A DNA stretch of 25,588 bases. Origin: JAHEJB01 sp041748175 (lineage in GTDB: Bacteria; Bacteroidota; Rhodothermia; Rhodothermales; Rubricoccaceae). Shown piece by piece: positions 1 through 7,467 of the stretch. Numbering within the stretch: the first letter of the stretch is position 1; the number at the start of each line of letters is the position of its first letter. The translations under genes were made by a program, and so were the position numbers. The stretch is taken from assembly GCA_041748175.1 (NCBI GenBank), contig JBGTDU010000137.1, forward strand, positions 1-25,588, given 5' to 3'. The notes below the pieces were generated by a model, which saw only the letters and a list, made by a program, of their open reading frames with translations, made no database searches and was not told where the DNA came from.

Positions 1-132
1 CACGACCTGGAGAAGTGGTGGCGAGCACGCTTCTCGGGTCTTTTATCGACTTTGCACTCCTACGCCGGAAAATTCACCCGCAGCTACAGAAAGACCAACT
101 TTGCCGTCCTACCACTGATCGAGGCTTATTAG
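1..132 (+). CDS. C-terminal end of an unknown protein (partial)
   Basis: The first reading frame is open from the window edge to a TAG at 130-132 and gives the last 43 residues of a protein whose start lies outside the window. The piece is basic and aromatic (a WW pair near its start, several Arg/Lys and Tyr) and ends in LPLIEAY. I recognise no domain in so short a tail. The stop lies 54 bases from the stop of menG, so the two genes converge. A short GC hairpin (GCCCC/GGGGC, 136-150) lies between them but has no T tract. Codon choice looks like that of the neighbours, which is the main reason to believe it is coding. Confidence 0.35.
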   Translation, partial: HDLEKWWRARFSGLLSTLHSYAGKFTRSYRKTNFAVLPLIEAY

Positions 133-186
133 TCGGCCCCGGGCTGGGGCTGGTCGAACGGACTGGCAGGAGGCTGAGCATCCCGA

Positions 187-915
187 CTACGCCAGCCCGC
201 GATACAAACTCACCACGCCAAACGTCAACGGCTTCGCGACCGTTTCAAGAAAACCCACGGCGTCCATGCTTTTCAGGAAGGCTTGCCCATCCGGGAAGGC
301 CGCGACGGATTCGGGTAGGTACGAATAGGCTTCCTTATTCCTGGATATCGCGCGACCGATACGCGGAAGGACGTGCCTCGAGTAGAGTTCATACGTCCGC
401 TTGATTGGGAAGGCCGTCGGGTGACTGAACTCAAGGACGACGAATGGTGCGCCCGGTTTGAGGACGCGGCGGATGTCCGCCAGCCCGGCTTGCAGATTCT
501 CGAAGTTCCGGACGCCAAACGCGACCATCGCCCCGTCGAAGTGGTCGTCCGCGCAAGGCAGGTCGGCGGAATCGCCGCGATGCAGTTGGATGCGGTCGGA
601 GAGATTCTTGTCCTCAATCTTCTCTCGACCCAGGCGCAGCATGCCTTCAGAGATGTCGACACCAATTACCTTCCCGGGGTTGAGCGCCAGTGACTCGATT
701 GCGAGATCGCCCGTTCCGGTGGCAACGTCCAGGAGCGCGTGAGGCTGGTTCAACAGCGCCTCCCCGAGAAATGCAATGGCGCGTTTCCTCCACCATGTAT
801 CAATGCCCATGGAGAGCACGCGGTTCAGCAGGTCGTAGCGCGGCGCGATGTCGTCGAACATCGCCTCTACGTGTTCGCGTTTGCCTTCGGCTTGTCCGAT
901 CGGGGGCTTGGTCAT
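187..915 (-). CDS. menG: Demethylmenaquinone methyltransferase MenG/UbiE
   Basis: SAM-dependent C-methyltransferase that carries out the last step of menaquinone synthesis, demethylmenaquinone to menaquinone. The protein is about 242 residues, normal for the family. It shows the UbiE entry motif (MFDDIAPRYDLLNRVLSMG), the SAM-binding motif I (DVATGTGDLA), an acidic motif after it (VIGVDISEGML), the family segment FGVRNFENL, and the VLKPGAPFVVLEFSHP motif. The ATG at 913-915 is preferred. An in-frame TTG at 951 would add 12 basic residues that are not typical of the family. It is divergent from the men operon, so the 134 bases between the two starts probably hold both promoters. In organisms that also make ubiquinone this enzyme serves both pathways; here the men operon next door points to menaquinone. 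Confidence 0.95.
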   Translation of the reverse strand: MTKPPIGQAEGKREHVEAMFDDIAPRYDLLNRVLSMGIDTWWRKRAIAFLGEALLNQPHALLDVATGTGDLAIESLALNPGKVIGVDISEGMLRLGREKIEDKNLSDRIQLHRGDSADLPCADDHFDGAMVAFGVRNFENLQAGLADIRRVLKPGAPFVVLEFSHPTAFPIKRTYELYSRHVLPRIGRAISRNKEAYSYLPESVAAFPDGQAFLKSMDAVGFLETVAKPLTFGVVSLYRGLA

Positions 916-957
916 CCGTTCGAGGTGGTTTCGTAGGATGGTACGGGCCAACCAATC

Positions 958-988
958 TTGAGCGCAGCCTCACGCGAACTTTCATAAT
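958..988 (+). promoter_or_regulatory. Possible promoter of the men operon
   Basis: Between the divergent menG and menF starts lies TTGAGC (958-963) and CATAAT (983-988) with a 19-base spacer, the only recognisable sigma70-like pair reading toward menF. The spacer is longer than ideal, and promoters of the Bacteroidota often depart from the E. coli consensus, so this is a weak call. Confidence 0.2.
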
Positions 989-1049
989 TTCCCGATCAGC
1001 GGCGCCTGCTCCGTGGTCGCCTTTCTCCTTTCGAATTTCCCCCTAGCAC

Positions 1050-2405
1050 GTGCCTCGCGCAGCGACAATCGAAGAGCCGCGGCACAGGCTGATTAAGGCA
1101 GCTCGCCAGGCGCTGACGGGTAGCCGACGTAGCCTGGCGCGCATCGAGATTTCGGTCGAGCCCATGGATGCGCTTGCCTGGCTGTATGCGCAGCCATGGC
1201 CAGATCGTGTTTTTTGGGATGGGCGAGATGACGGCTGGACGATGGCTGGCGCGGGCATAGCCGACCGGGTCGATGCACGATCAATGGATGCGCTGGAGTT
1301 GGAACTACGACCGCGACTCGCGACAGGAGATCCTGCACTTCGGTATTTCGGTGCGATGAGGTTTCGATCGGAAATTGCCCCTTCCGGCGAGTGGGAGGCG
1401 TTTCCGCCCACGCAGTTCGTCTTGCCCCGCATCGAACTGCGGATCTCGAACTTCACGGCTACGCTGGCCGTCAACGTCGCGCCGGATGATTCCGTTGAGA
1501 TGGTAGAAGCCACGATCGCCGCGATCGAATGGGATCCGCCGAACATTCCGGGTGCGCTTCCCGAAATGGTAGGAAGAGCGGATTGCCCGGACGAGCCGGG
1601 GTGGCTCTGCTCGGTTGACCAAGCGCTGGCAACGATGCAGACGACCGATCTCAAAAAGGTTGTCCTGGCTCGGCGCACATCCTACGTGTTCGATGCCATA
1701 CTTGACCCCTTCATTCTGCTGAGCCGGATGGGCGCGGCACGGCAGCATTGCTTTCAAGGGCTGATCTGTTTCGGGCAAGGAACCGCGGAACGGACGGCCT
1801 TCCTCACCGCCACACCCGAGCGACTTTTCCGCATGGAGGGAGGAGAGGTAATATCGGAGGCCGTTGCCGGCTCTCGCGTTCGCTCGTCGGATCTGGACCG
1901 GGATCGGTTGCTCGGCAACGAACTTCTCCACAGCGAAAAGGATCGCCGCGAGCAGTTGTACGTGCTCGAAGCCATTCGATCCGCGCTCGATCCGGTCACG
2001 ATCAATCTGCAGTTTGATAGCGTGCCATCCGTGCTCAATCTTAGTCATGGAAGACATCTGCGCTCAATGGTCAAAGGCTCCCTTGCCAAAAGTGTTACCG
2101 CGTTTGATCTCCTTCGACGACTCCACCCGACGCCCGCGGTATGCGGGAGTCCTCGGGATTTGGCTCTGAACGCAATCTCTGAACTGGAGACGTTTGATCG
2201 TGGCCTCTATGCCGGCCCGATTGGCTGGATTGGACGCGACGACGCCGAGTTTGCCGTTGGCATTCGCTCCGGGCTGGTAGCTGGAAATCGCCTCCATCTG
2301 TATTCGGGGGCGGGTATCGTTGAGGGCTCCGATGCGGGACTTGAATGGGACGAGATCGAGCACAAGCTGGATGACTTCAGCGTTGCGTTGGGGTTAGTGG
2401 CATGA
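1050..2405 (+). CDS. menF: Isochorismate synthase MenF
   Basis: Converts chorismate to isochorismate, the committing step of menaquinone synthesis. The C-terminal two thirds form the chorismate-binding domain. Visible family motifs are KKVVLARRT (the Lys near residue 203 corresponds to the base that activates water in isochorismate synthases), TATPERLF, SEKDRREQ, LHPTPAVCG, the substrate-binding segment DRGLYAGPIGW, and the Mg-binding tail GAGIVEGSDAGLEWDEIEHK. The length, 451 residues, is typical. The start is GTG at 1050; a TAG codon two codons upstream rules out a longer protein. The stop overlaps the menD start as ATGA (2402-2405). An anthranilate or aminodeoxychorismate synthase is excluded by the men context. 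A salicylate-forming relative is unlikely for the same reason. Confidence 0.93.
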   Translation: MPRAATIEEPRHRLIKAARQALTGSRRSLARIEISVEPMDALAWLYAQPWPDRVFWDGRDDGWTMAGAGIADRVDARSMDALELELRPRLATGDPALRYFGAMRFRSEIAPSGEWEAFPPTQFVLPRIELRISNFTATLAVNVAPDDSVEMVEATIAAIEWDPPNIPGALPEMVGRADCPDEPGWLCSVDQALATMQTTDLKKVVLARRTSYVFDAILDPFILLSRMGAARQHCFQGLICFGQGTAERTAFLTATPERLFRMEGGEVISEAVAGSRVRSSDLDRDRLLGNELLHSEKDRREQLYVLEAIRSALDPVTINLQFDSVPSVLNLSHGRHLRSMVKGSLAKSVTAFDLLRRLHPTPAVCGSPRDLALNAISELETFDRGLYAGPIGWIGRDDAEFAVGIRSGLVAGNRLHLYSGAGIVEGSDAGLEWDEIEHKLDDFSVALGLVA

Positions 2406-4270
2406 AGGAGCTTGTGGAACGCGAAACGGAGAAATCGGAGGTTTGGCCGAACGGGCGGGCCGACGATGCGGAGAACACCGAAACCGGGTCATCTGCCAGG
2501 GCCGTTCCACCACACTCACTCACCCCAACACCCGAGCAAGCCCAAACACTTTGGGCCAGCGTCCTTATTGAGGAACTCATCCGCCAGGGCGTCGGCCTGT
2601 TTATTCTCGCGCCCGGCTCGCGGAGCACACCCCTGGTCCTGGCCGTCGCCGAGAATCCAAAGGCCAGGCACCTGATTCATTTCGACGAGCGCGGCGGAGC
2701 GTTTGTCGCGCTCGGGTTTGCGCGAGCCACGGGCCGACCGGCTGTCTGGATCACCACAAGCGGAACGGCCGTAGCCAATGGGCTGCCAGCCGTAATCGAA
2801 GCCGATTCCGACGGCATCCCGCTGATAATGGTCACGGCGGATCGTCCGCCGGAATTGCGCGAAACCGGAGCCAATCAAACCATCAGGCAGCCGGGCATTT
2901 TCGAGCCTTACGTCCGTTGGCAGTTCGATCTCCCCGTCCCCGATCCCGCCATCCATCCTGCCTTCGTGTTGACGACGGCTGGCCAAGCCGTGCATCGAAG
3001 CCTGTCTCCGGCAGGACCTGTGCATCTCAATTGCATGTTCCGGGAACCGTTCTCGTCCGAGGGGAAAGGGCTCGATGCGGCGGCATTTTCCGATTTGGAC
3101 GACTGGCTATCCAGTGGATGCCCATATACGCGATATCCGCCTTCGCTTCCATCGGTGTCGGAAAGTGAAATCGAAGCGCTAGCGACGCGCCTCGAAGATA
3201 TCGAGCAAGGACTCGTTGTTCTTGGAAAGTCCGACGCCCCGCCTGTTCCTGCTGCGGCAGCGCGATTGGCAGCTGCCCTGGGCTGGCCTCTTTTGGCAGA
3301 CGTGGCCTCGGGAGGTCGATTGGGAGAGGCAAGCGCTATCCCCTATGATTTGTTGCTGGGTTCGATGCGATTTTGTGACGCGAACCGGGCCCAAGCCGTT
3401 GTTCATCTCGGTGGCAGAATCATCTCGAAGCGGTTCCAGCGATACATCGAGCAGACGAGGCCAGCGAATTACATCGTCGTTCGTCCGGATGCGATTCGAT
3501 CCGATCCGGGTCATCTCGTTACCGACCGAGTTCAATCGGATGTCACGTTGTTCTGCGAGATTCTCGCCAGGGAATTCGTGCCATCGTCTGGACCATCCAT
3601 GTGGATGCAGGCGTGGACCAGGGCTTCTACCGCGGCCGAAGACGCCGTCGAAAAAACACTGAGTCGAGCGGACCTCTGTGAACCGGCGGTTGCCCGGTCG
3701 ATCAGTATGGCCACACCCGAAGATCATGGAATTGTACTCGGTTCATCCATGCCCATCCGCGACATGGACGCATTCGCAGTTGGCAATGGCGCTCGATTGC
3801 GGGTTGCTGCGAATCGCGGGGCCAGCGGTATTGACGGAACCGTGGCGACGGCGGCTGGCTTTGCGCGCGGCCTGGACCGCCCGACGACACTCCTCATAGG
3901 CGATCTTGCATTGCTCCACGATCTGAATAGTCTCGCATTGCTGCGAGATGGGCCGTCGATCACCGTCGTCGTCATCAACAACGATGGGGGTGGGATTTTC
4001 AGTTTTCTGCCTATTGCGAGGCAGGAACCGGTGTTCGAGCCATTTTTTGGTACACCACACGGGCTCGCGTTTGAAAAGGCCGCTGCGATGTTCGGTCTCG
4101 GCTATGCTCAGCCAAAAACACTGGCCGAGTTCGAAGCCGCGTGCGCAGAGGCCACGTCCCGCGATGGAGCGTCCATTATCGAGGTGTGCACAGATCGAAA
4201 GACGAACGTAGCGTTGCATCAGGAAATATTGGATGCCGTCGTTCGAGCGGTGGAAGAGGCGATCGAGTAG
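2402..4270 (+). CDS. menD: SEPHCHC synthase MenD
   Basis: Thiamine-diphosphate enzyme that joins isochorismate and 2-oxoglutarate into SEPHCHC. The protein is 622 residues, slightly longer than usual because of a polar N-terminal extension of roughly 45 residues before the first conserved helix (QAQTLWASVLIEELI). The N-terminal ThDP domain shows LAPGSRSTPL, FDERGGAFVALGFARATGRP (containing the conserved activating Glu), TTSGTAVANGLPAVIEA, TADRPPELRETGANQTI. The C-terminal domain has GSSMPIRDMD, NRGASGIDGTVATAAGFA and the ThDP/Mg motif GDLALLHDLNSLALL followed by VVINNDGGGIFSFLP. The ATGA overlap with menF indicates translational coupling and fixes the start if the extension is real. A later start is possible only at poor codons. 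Confidence 0.95.
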   Translation: MKELVERETEKSEVWPNGRADDAENTETGSSARAVPPHSLTPTPEQAQTLWASVLIEELIRQGVGLFILAPGSRSTPLVLAVAENPKARHLIHFDERGGAFVALGFARATGRPAVWITTSGTAVANGLPAVIEADSDGIPLIMVTADRPPELRETGANQTIRQPGIFEPYVRWQFDLPVPDPAIHPAFVLTTAGQAVHRSLSPAGPVHLNCMFREPFSSEGKGLDAAAFSDLDDWLSSGCPYTRYPPSLPSVSESEIEALATRLEDIEQGLVVLGKSDAPPVPAAAARLAAALGWPLLADVASGGRLGEASAIPYDLLLGSMRFCDANRAQAVVHLGGRIISKRFQRYIEQTRPANYIVVRPDAIRSDPGHLVTDRVQSDVTLFCEILAREFVPSSGPSMWMQAWTRASTAAEDAVEKTLSRADLCEPAVARSISMATPEDHGIVLGSSMPIRDMDAFAVGNGARLRVAANRGASGIDGTVATAAGFARGLDRPTTLLIGDLALLHDLNSLALLRDGPSITVVVINNDGGGIFSFLPIARQEPVFEPFFGTPHGLAFEKAAAMFGLGYAQPKTLAEFEAACAEATSRDGASIIEVCTDRKTNVALHQEILDAVVRAVEEAIE

Positions 4271-4272
4271 TG

Positions 4273-4362
4273 ATGCCCCAGATCCAGACGCTCGAAGAAA
4301 TGATAGGGAGGCGATCTGCTGCAACACGAACCATCGAGCCAGTACAGCGAGGAAACAGGTGA
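4273..4362 (+). CDS. Possible 29-codon coupling ORF between menD and menH
   Basis: An ATG lies two bases after the menD stop and opens a 29-codon frame whose TGA (4360-4362) overlaps the preferred GTG start of menH in the arrangement GTGA. It fills exactly the gap between the two genes. It could be a translated spacer that couples menD and menH translation. The peptide is polar and basic (starts MPQIQTLEEM), with no signal peptide or known motif. It may also be chance. Confidence 0.25.
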   Translation: MPQIQTLEEMIGRRSAATRTIEPVQRGNR

Positions 4363-5099
4363 GCCCAATCGTCCTCGCACTACATGGCTTTCTCGGCCGG
4401 GACGACGATTGGGCTGAGATCGCTGAACTGCTTCAGCCAGAACTCCAGATCATTGCACCCGATCTCCCGGGCCATGGCAAAGCGGTCAATCTCCCGCCGT
4501 CCGCATACTCGATGGACGCCGCTGCCGATGACCTTATCCGAACCCTTGACGAACGCGGCATTTCCAAAGCTTCCGTCGCGGGCTATTCGATGGGAGGGAG
4601 GCTGGCGTTGCATATCACGATTCGGCATCCAAACCGCGTCGAACGATTGCTGACGATTTCGGCGTCTCCCGGGCTGAAATCCGAAGAGGAACGGGCGGCA
4701 CGGCGAGAGCTGGATCTTCAGCGGGGGACTGAGATCGCGGAGGATCTGCATGGCTTTCTGCGAAGATGGTACCAGGCACCACTCTTCAATTCGATGGGGG
4801 AGGAGGTGCGCGAAGCGCTGATGGCGAAGCGATCGGAAAACGTCGGAACGGAACTGCAGAAGTCACTGGACGGCATGGGAACCGGCGCGCAGCCATCGCA
4901 TTGGGGGCATCTTCACCGCATTCGCATTCCTGCGTGGGCCATGGCAGGCGCGGGCGACAAGAAATTCGTTGAGATCGCCAAGCAAATGGCGGAAAGGTCT
5001 TCGATCACGTCCATCGTAGTCCCAGACGCAGGCCATGCCCTGCTCAACGAACGGCCAAAGGAAGTTGCGTCGCTGATGCGTACTCTGTTGCCCAAGTAA
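4359..5099 (+). CDS. menH: SHCHC synthase MenH (alpha/beta hydrolase)
   Basis: Eliminates pyruvate from SEPHCHC to give SHCHC. It is an alpha/beta hydrolase of about 246 residues with the oxyanion segment HGFLG near the N-terminus, APDLPGHG, the nucleophile elbow GYSMGG (Ser about residue 77), the Asp in AGAGDKKF (about 200) and the His in AGHALLNERP (about 226). The reading frame is open upstream to 4233, inside menD, but the added residues are basic and unlike the family. The GTG at 4359, with GAGGAA eight bases before it, starts directly at the first beta strand (SPIVLALHGF) and is preferred. Position between menD and menB supports MenH rather than a general esterase. Confidence 0.88.
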   Translation: MSPIVLALHGFLGRDDDWAEIAELLQPELQIIAPDLPGHGKAVNLPPSAYSMDAAADDLIRTLDERGISKASVAGYSMGGRLALHITIRHPNRVERLLTISASPGLKSEEERAARRELDLQRGTEIAEDLHGFLRRWYQAPLFNSMGEEVREALMAKRSENVGTELQKSLDGMGTGAQPSHWGHLHRIRIPAWAMAGAGDKKFVEIAKQMAERSSITSIVVPDAGHALLNERPKEVASLMRTLLPK

Positions 5100-5136
5100 T
5101 TTGAACCCTGCTGTTTCCAAACTGTAACCCCGACAA

Positions 5137-6009
5137 ATGGGCCACCTGCTCGATCGACCCGTCGTCTCGCCGCCGTTCTCCTGGGAATCCGCTGGAACAT
5201 TCACGGACATTCGTTACGAAAAAGGAGCGCCAGACAACGACGCTGCTGGAATTGCGCGGATCACAATCAATCGTCCGGATGTCCGCAATGCGTTCCGGCC
5301 GCTCACGGTTCAGGAAATGCAAGCCGCCCTGAACGATGCCCGAGACGACGCCTCGATCGGCTGCATTGTGTTCACAGGCGAGGGTCCGGATGCGTTCTGC
5401 TCGGGCGGCGACCAGCGCATTCGCGGCGACCACGGCTATGTCGAGGAAGGCACTGGAACACAGCGGCTCAACGTGCTGGATCTCCAACGGCAGATCCGGA
5501 CGTGCCCGAAGCCGGTCATCGCGGCGGTCGCTGGATGGGCGGTTGGTGGGGGCCACGTTCTTCATGTGGTCTGCGATCTTACTATTGCGGCAGACAACGC
5601 CATGTTTATGCAGACCGGACCCAAGGTCGGCTCGTTCGACGCTGGGTATGGGACCACACACCTCGCGCGCATCGTCGGCCAGAAAAAAGCCCGCGAGATC
5701 TGGTTTCTGTGCCGCCCGTACGACGCGAAGGCAGCGCTCGCGATGGGACTTGTAAATGCGGTTGTGCCGCTCGCCGACCTGGAGCAGGAATACGTGCAGT
5801 GGGGCCGCGAAATCAACCAGAACTCAAACCTGGCCATTCGAATGATAAAGGCTGCGGCCAATGCCGACGAGGACGGCGGTGCTGGATTGCAGGAGTTGGC
5901 CGGGCATGCAACGATGCTCTTCTACATGACGGAGGAAGGGCAGGAGGGCAAAAAAGCCTACCTTGAGCGCCGAAAGCCAGAGTTCGACAAGGACGGCTAT
6001 AAGCCCTGA
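5137..6009 (+). CDS. menB: 1,4-dihydroxy-2-naphthoyl-CoA synthase MenB
   Basis: Crotonase-fold enzyme that cyclises OSB-CoA to DHNA-CoA. It is 290 residues long with INRPDVRNAFRP, FCSGGDQRIRG (oxyanion loop), GTGTQRLNVLDLQRQIR, PKPVIAAVAGWAVGGGHVLH and QTGPKVGSFDAGYG, all characteristic of MenB, and ends with the usual KPEFDKDGY tail. The Gly at about residue 161 in QTGPK, where the other class has Asp, places it in the bicarbonate-dependent type I MenB group; this assignment rests on known family work and not on a test here. The likely catalytic Asp is at about 168. There is no clear ribosome binding site before ATG 5137. The next gene starts six bases after its stop. Confidence 0.96.
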   Translation: MGHLLDRPVVSPPFSWESAGTFTDIRYEKGAPDNDAAGIARITINRPDVRNAFRPLTVQEMQAALNDARDDASIGCIVFTGEGPDAFCSGGDQRIRGDHGYVEEGTGTQRLNVLDLQRQIRTCPKPVIAAVAGWAVGGGHVLHVVCDLTIAADNAMFMQTGPKVGSFDAGYGTTHLARIVGQKKAREIWFLCRPYDAKAALAMGLVNAVVPLADLEQEYVQWGREINQNSNLAIRMIKAAANADEDGGAGLQELAGHATMLFYMTEEGQEGKKAYLERRKPEFDKDGYKP

Positions 6010-6015
6010 TAGAAA

Positions 6016-6366
6016 ATGGAGAGCGTGCCCTTCAAGGTGAAAGAGGTGGACGGGGGCTTCTCTGAAGCCCACGGTGCGGCGTACGTGGAGGGGGAGGACC
6101 TGGTTCTGGACATCGAGAAGGCGTTTCTTGGGCGATTTATGAAAAAGTCCGCCCTCTTCCGGATCGAGTTAACCGACCTCGACACCGTACGCTACAAGAA
6201 AGGATTGATGAGCGACCGGCTCGACATACGGACGCGCCCGATGGAGCGGCTCGCAAGAGTTCCGGGCGTTAACGAGGGCACGTTGTCAGTCGTCGTTTCA
6301 AAGAAAAACAGGGAGAAGCTAGAGGTGCTTCTTGACCGGCTGGACCTGTGGCGGACGGACAAGTAG
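6016..6366 (+). CDS. Uncharacterised 116-residue protein inside the men operon
   Basis: Starts six bases after the menB stop, in the same direction and before menA, so it is almost certainly co-transcribed with men genes. The protein has no signal peptide or membrane segment. It alternates short predicted beta strands (YVEGEDLVLDIE, ALFRIELTDLDTVRY, DRLDIRTRP, GTLSVVVSKKN) and ends in an amphipathic, charged helix (REKLEVLLDRLDLW). This pattern resembles small PH-like or GRAM-like beta-barrel proteins, but that is only a guess from strand order. I see no catalytic motif. A role in the MK pathway, for instance as a scaffold or a membrane-contact protein, is suggested by position only. Confidence 0.8.
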   Translation: MESVPFKVKEVDGGFSEAHGAAYVEGEDLVLDIEKAFLGRFMKKSALFRIELTDLDTVRYKKGLMSDRLDIRTRPMERLARVPGVNEGTLSVVVSKKNREKLEVLLDRLDLWRTDK

Positions 6367-6475
6367 GCCAGGCGCCTTTGGTTGCGGTCCGGAAGACTAC
6401 CCGTTGCCGATTGCCACCCGAAGCAAAGTGGTCCTATTTGGCAATAGCTTTTACCGCTTCGCGAGGGACCGCATC

Positions 6476-6504
6476 TTCAAATCCCGAACTACTCCGTCTA
6501 TACT
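6476..6504 (+). promoter_or_regulatory. Candidate internal promoter before menA
   Basis: In the 162-base gap between the 116-residue gene and menA, TTCAAA (6476-6481) and TATACT (6499-6504) are separated by exactly 17 bases and would start transcription about 20-30 bases before menA. This is the only gap of its size inside the operon and is AT-richer than its surroundings toward its right end. It suggests that menA-menC-menE may also be transcribed separately. Confidence 0.3.
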
Positions 6505-6537
6505 TGAGAATTATAGAGAAATAACCACGTGCTATCC

Positions 6538-7467
6538 ATGATACAGAGTAAGCGGAGTTTGCGTGTTCAAACGGCCACGTCGATACCGGCGATCCAAATC
6601 TGGCTGCAGGCCGCTCGCCCCAGGACACTCCCGGCGGCTATTTCGCCTGTGCTACTTGGCACCGCCTTCGCGATAGCCGATGAGGCGTTTCACGCCCTCG
6701 CCTGCCTGTGCGCATTGACGAGCGCAGTGTTAATCCAGATCGGGACAAACCTCGCAAACGACTATCAGGATTTTGCACGCGGCGCGGACACGGACGCGAG
6801 AAAAGGCCCGATGCGTGTCACTCAGGCGGGTTTAGTGTCCGTTGAGGCGATCAGGCGGGCGGCCGTAGTCGCGTTTGGCCTGGCCTTCTGCGTCGGCATT
6901 TATCTCATCGTCCGAGGCGGCTGGCCTGTTCTCGTCGTCGGGCTCCTGTCGATTGCCTCGGGCGTTGCCTATACGGCGGGACGGTATGCTCTCGCGTATA
7001 CAGGGTTCGCAGATCTGTTCGTGCTCGTGTTCTTTGGCCCGGTCGCCGTAGGAGGCACCTACTTCGTACAGGCACTCGCCCTTCCCACGCCCGTTGCAAT
7101 AGCGGGGCTCGGCCCCGGATTCCTGGCAACCGCGATACTGCTCGCAAACAACGTCCGCGATATCGAAGAGGATCGCGTGGCAAACAAACGAACGTTGGTC
7201 GTTCGCTTTGGAAGAGGGTTGGGTGTTGCCATGTACACAGCCTGCATACTCGGTGCGGCGCTAATGCCCCTGATTGCGGTTCTGCAGGCGTCAGGCCACC
7301 GTTGGGCGCTGCTTTCGACGGCCTTCGTGCTTGCAATCGGGCTTCCGCTCGCGTCTACGCTCAGCAGAACCAACGACGCGTCCATCCTCAATCCGCTTCT
7401 TGGCAACACGGCAAAGCTCCTGCTGCTGTATAGTGTCGTGTTTGGAGTTGGATGGCTGCTTCCGTGA
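6538..7467 (+). CDS. menA: 1,4-dihydroxy-2-naphthoate polyprenyltransferase MenA
   Basis: Integral membrane prenyltransferase of the UbiA superfamily that attaches the isoprenoid tail to DHNA and releases CO2, giving demethylmenaquinone. About 309 residues with eight or nine hydrophobic segments. The first Asp-rich motif is NLANDYQDFARGADTD and the second is NNVRDIEEDRVANKRTL, both of which bind Mg and prenyl diphosphate in the family. RPRTLPAAISPVLLG near the N-terminus is the usual MenA entry motif. An in-frame GTG at 6529 could add three residues; the ATG at 6538 is preferred. The 3' end overlaps menC by 16 bases. Confidence 0.94.
   Translation: MIQSKRSLRVQTATSIPAIQIWLQAARPRTLPAAISPVLLGTAFAIADEAFHALACLCALTSAVLIQIGTNLANDYQDFARGADTDARKGPMRVTQAGLVSVEAIRRAAVVAFGLAFCVGIYLIVRGGWPVLVVGLLSIASGVAYTAGRYALAYTGFADLFVLVFFGPVAVGGTYFVQALALPTPVAIAGLGPGFLATAILLANNVRDIEEDRVANKRTLVVRFGRGLGVAMYTACILGAALMPLIAVLQASGHRWALLSTAFVLAIGLPLASTLSRTNDASILNPLLGNTAKLLLLYSVVFGVGWLLP

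Noticed and set aside
136..150. GC hairpin between the first gene and menG as a terminator
   Set aside because: The stem is only five pairs and neither side has a T tract.
273..742. Several open frames on both strands within menG
   Set aside because: They are shadows of the methyltransferase gene, with Arg/Ser/Pro-rich translations and no motifs.
1305..2057. Minus-strand open frame of 250 codons inside menF
   Set aside because: Antisense to a gene with full family motifs; composition is typical of a reverse-strand shadow in GC-rich DNA.
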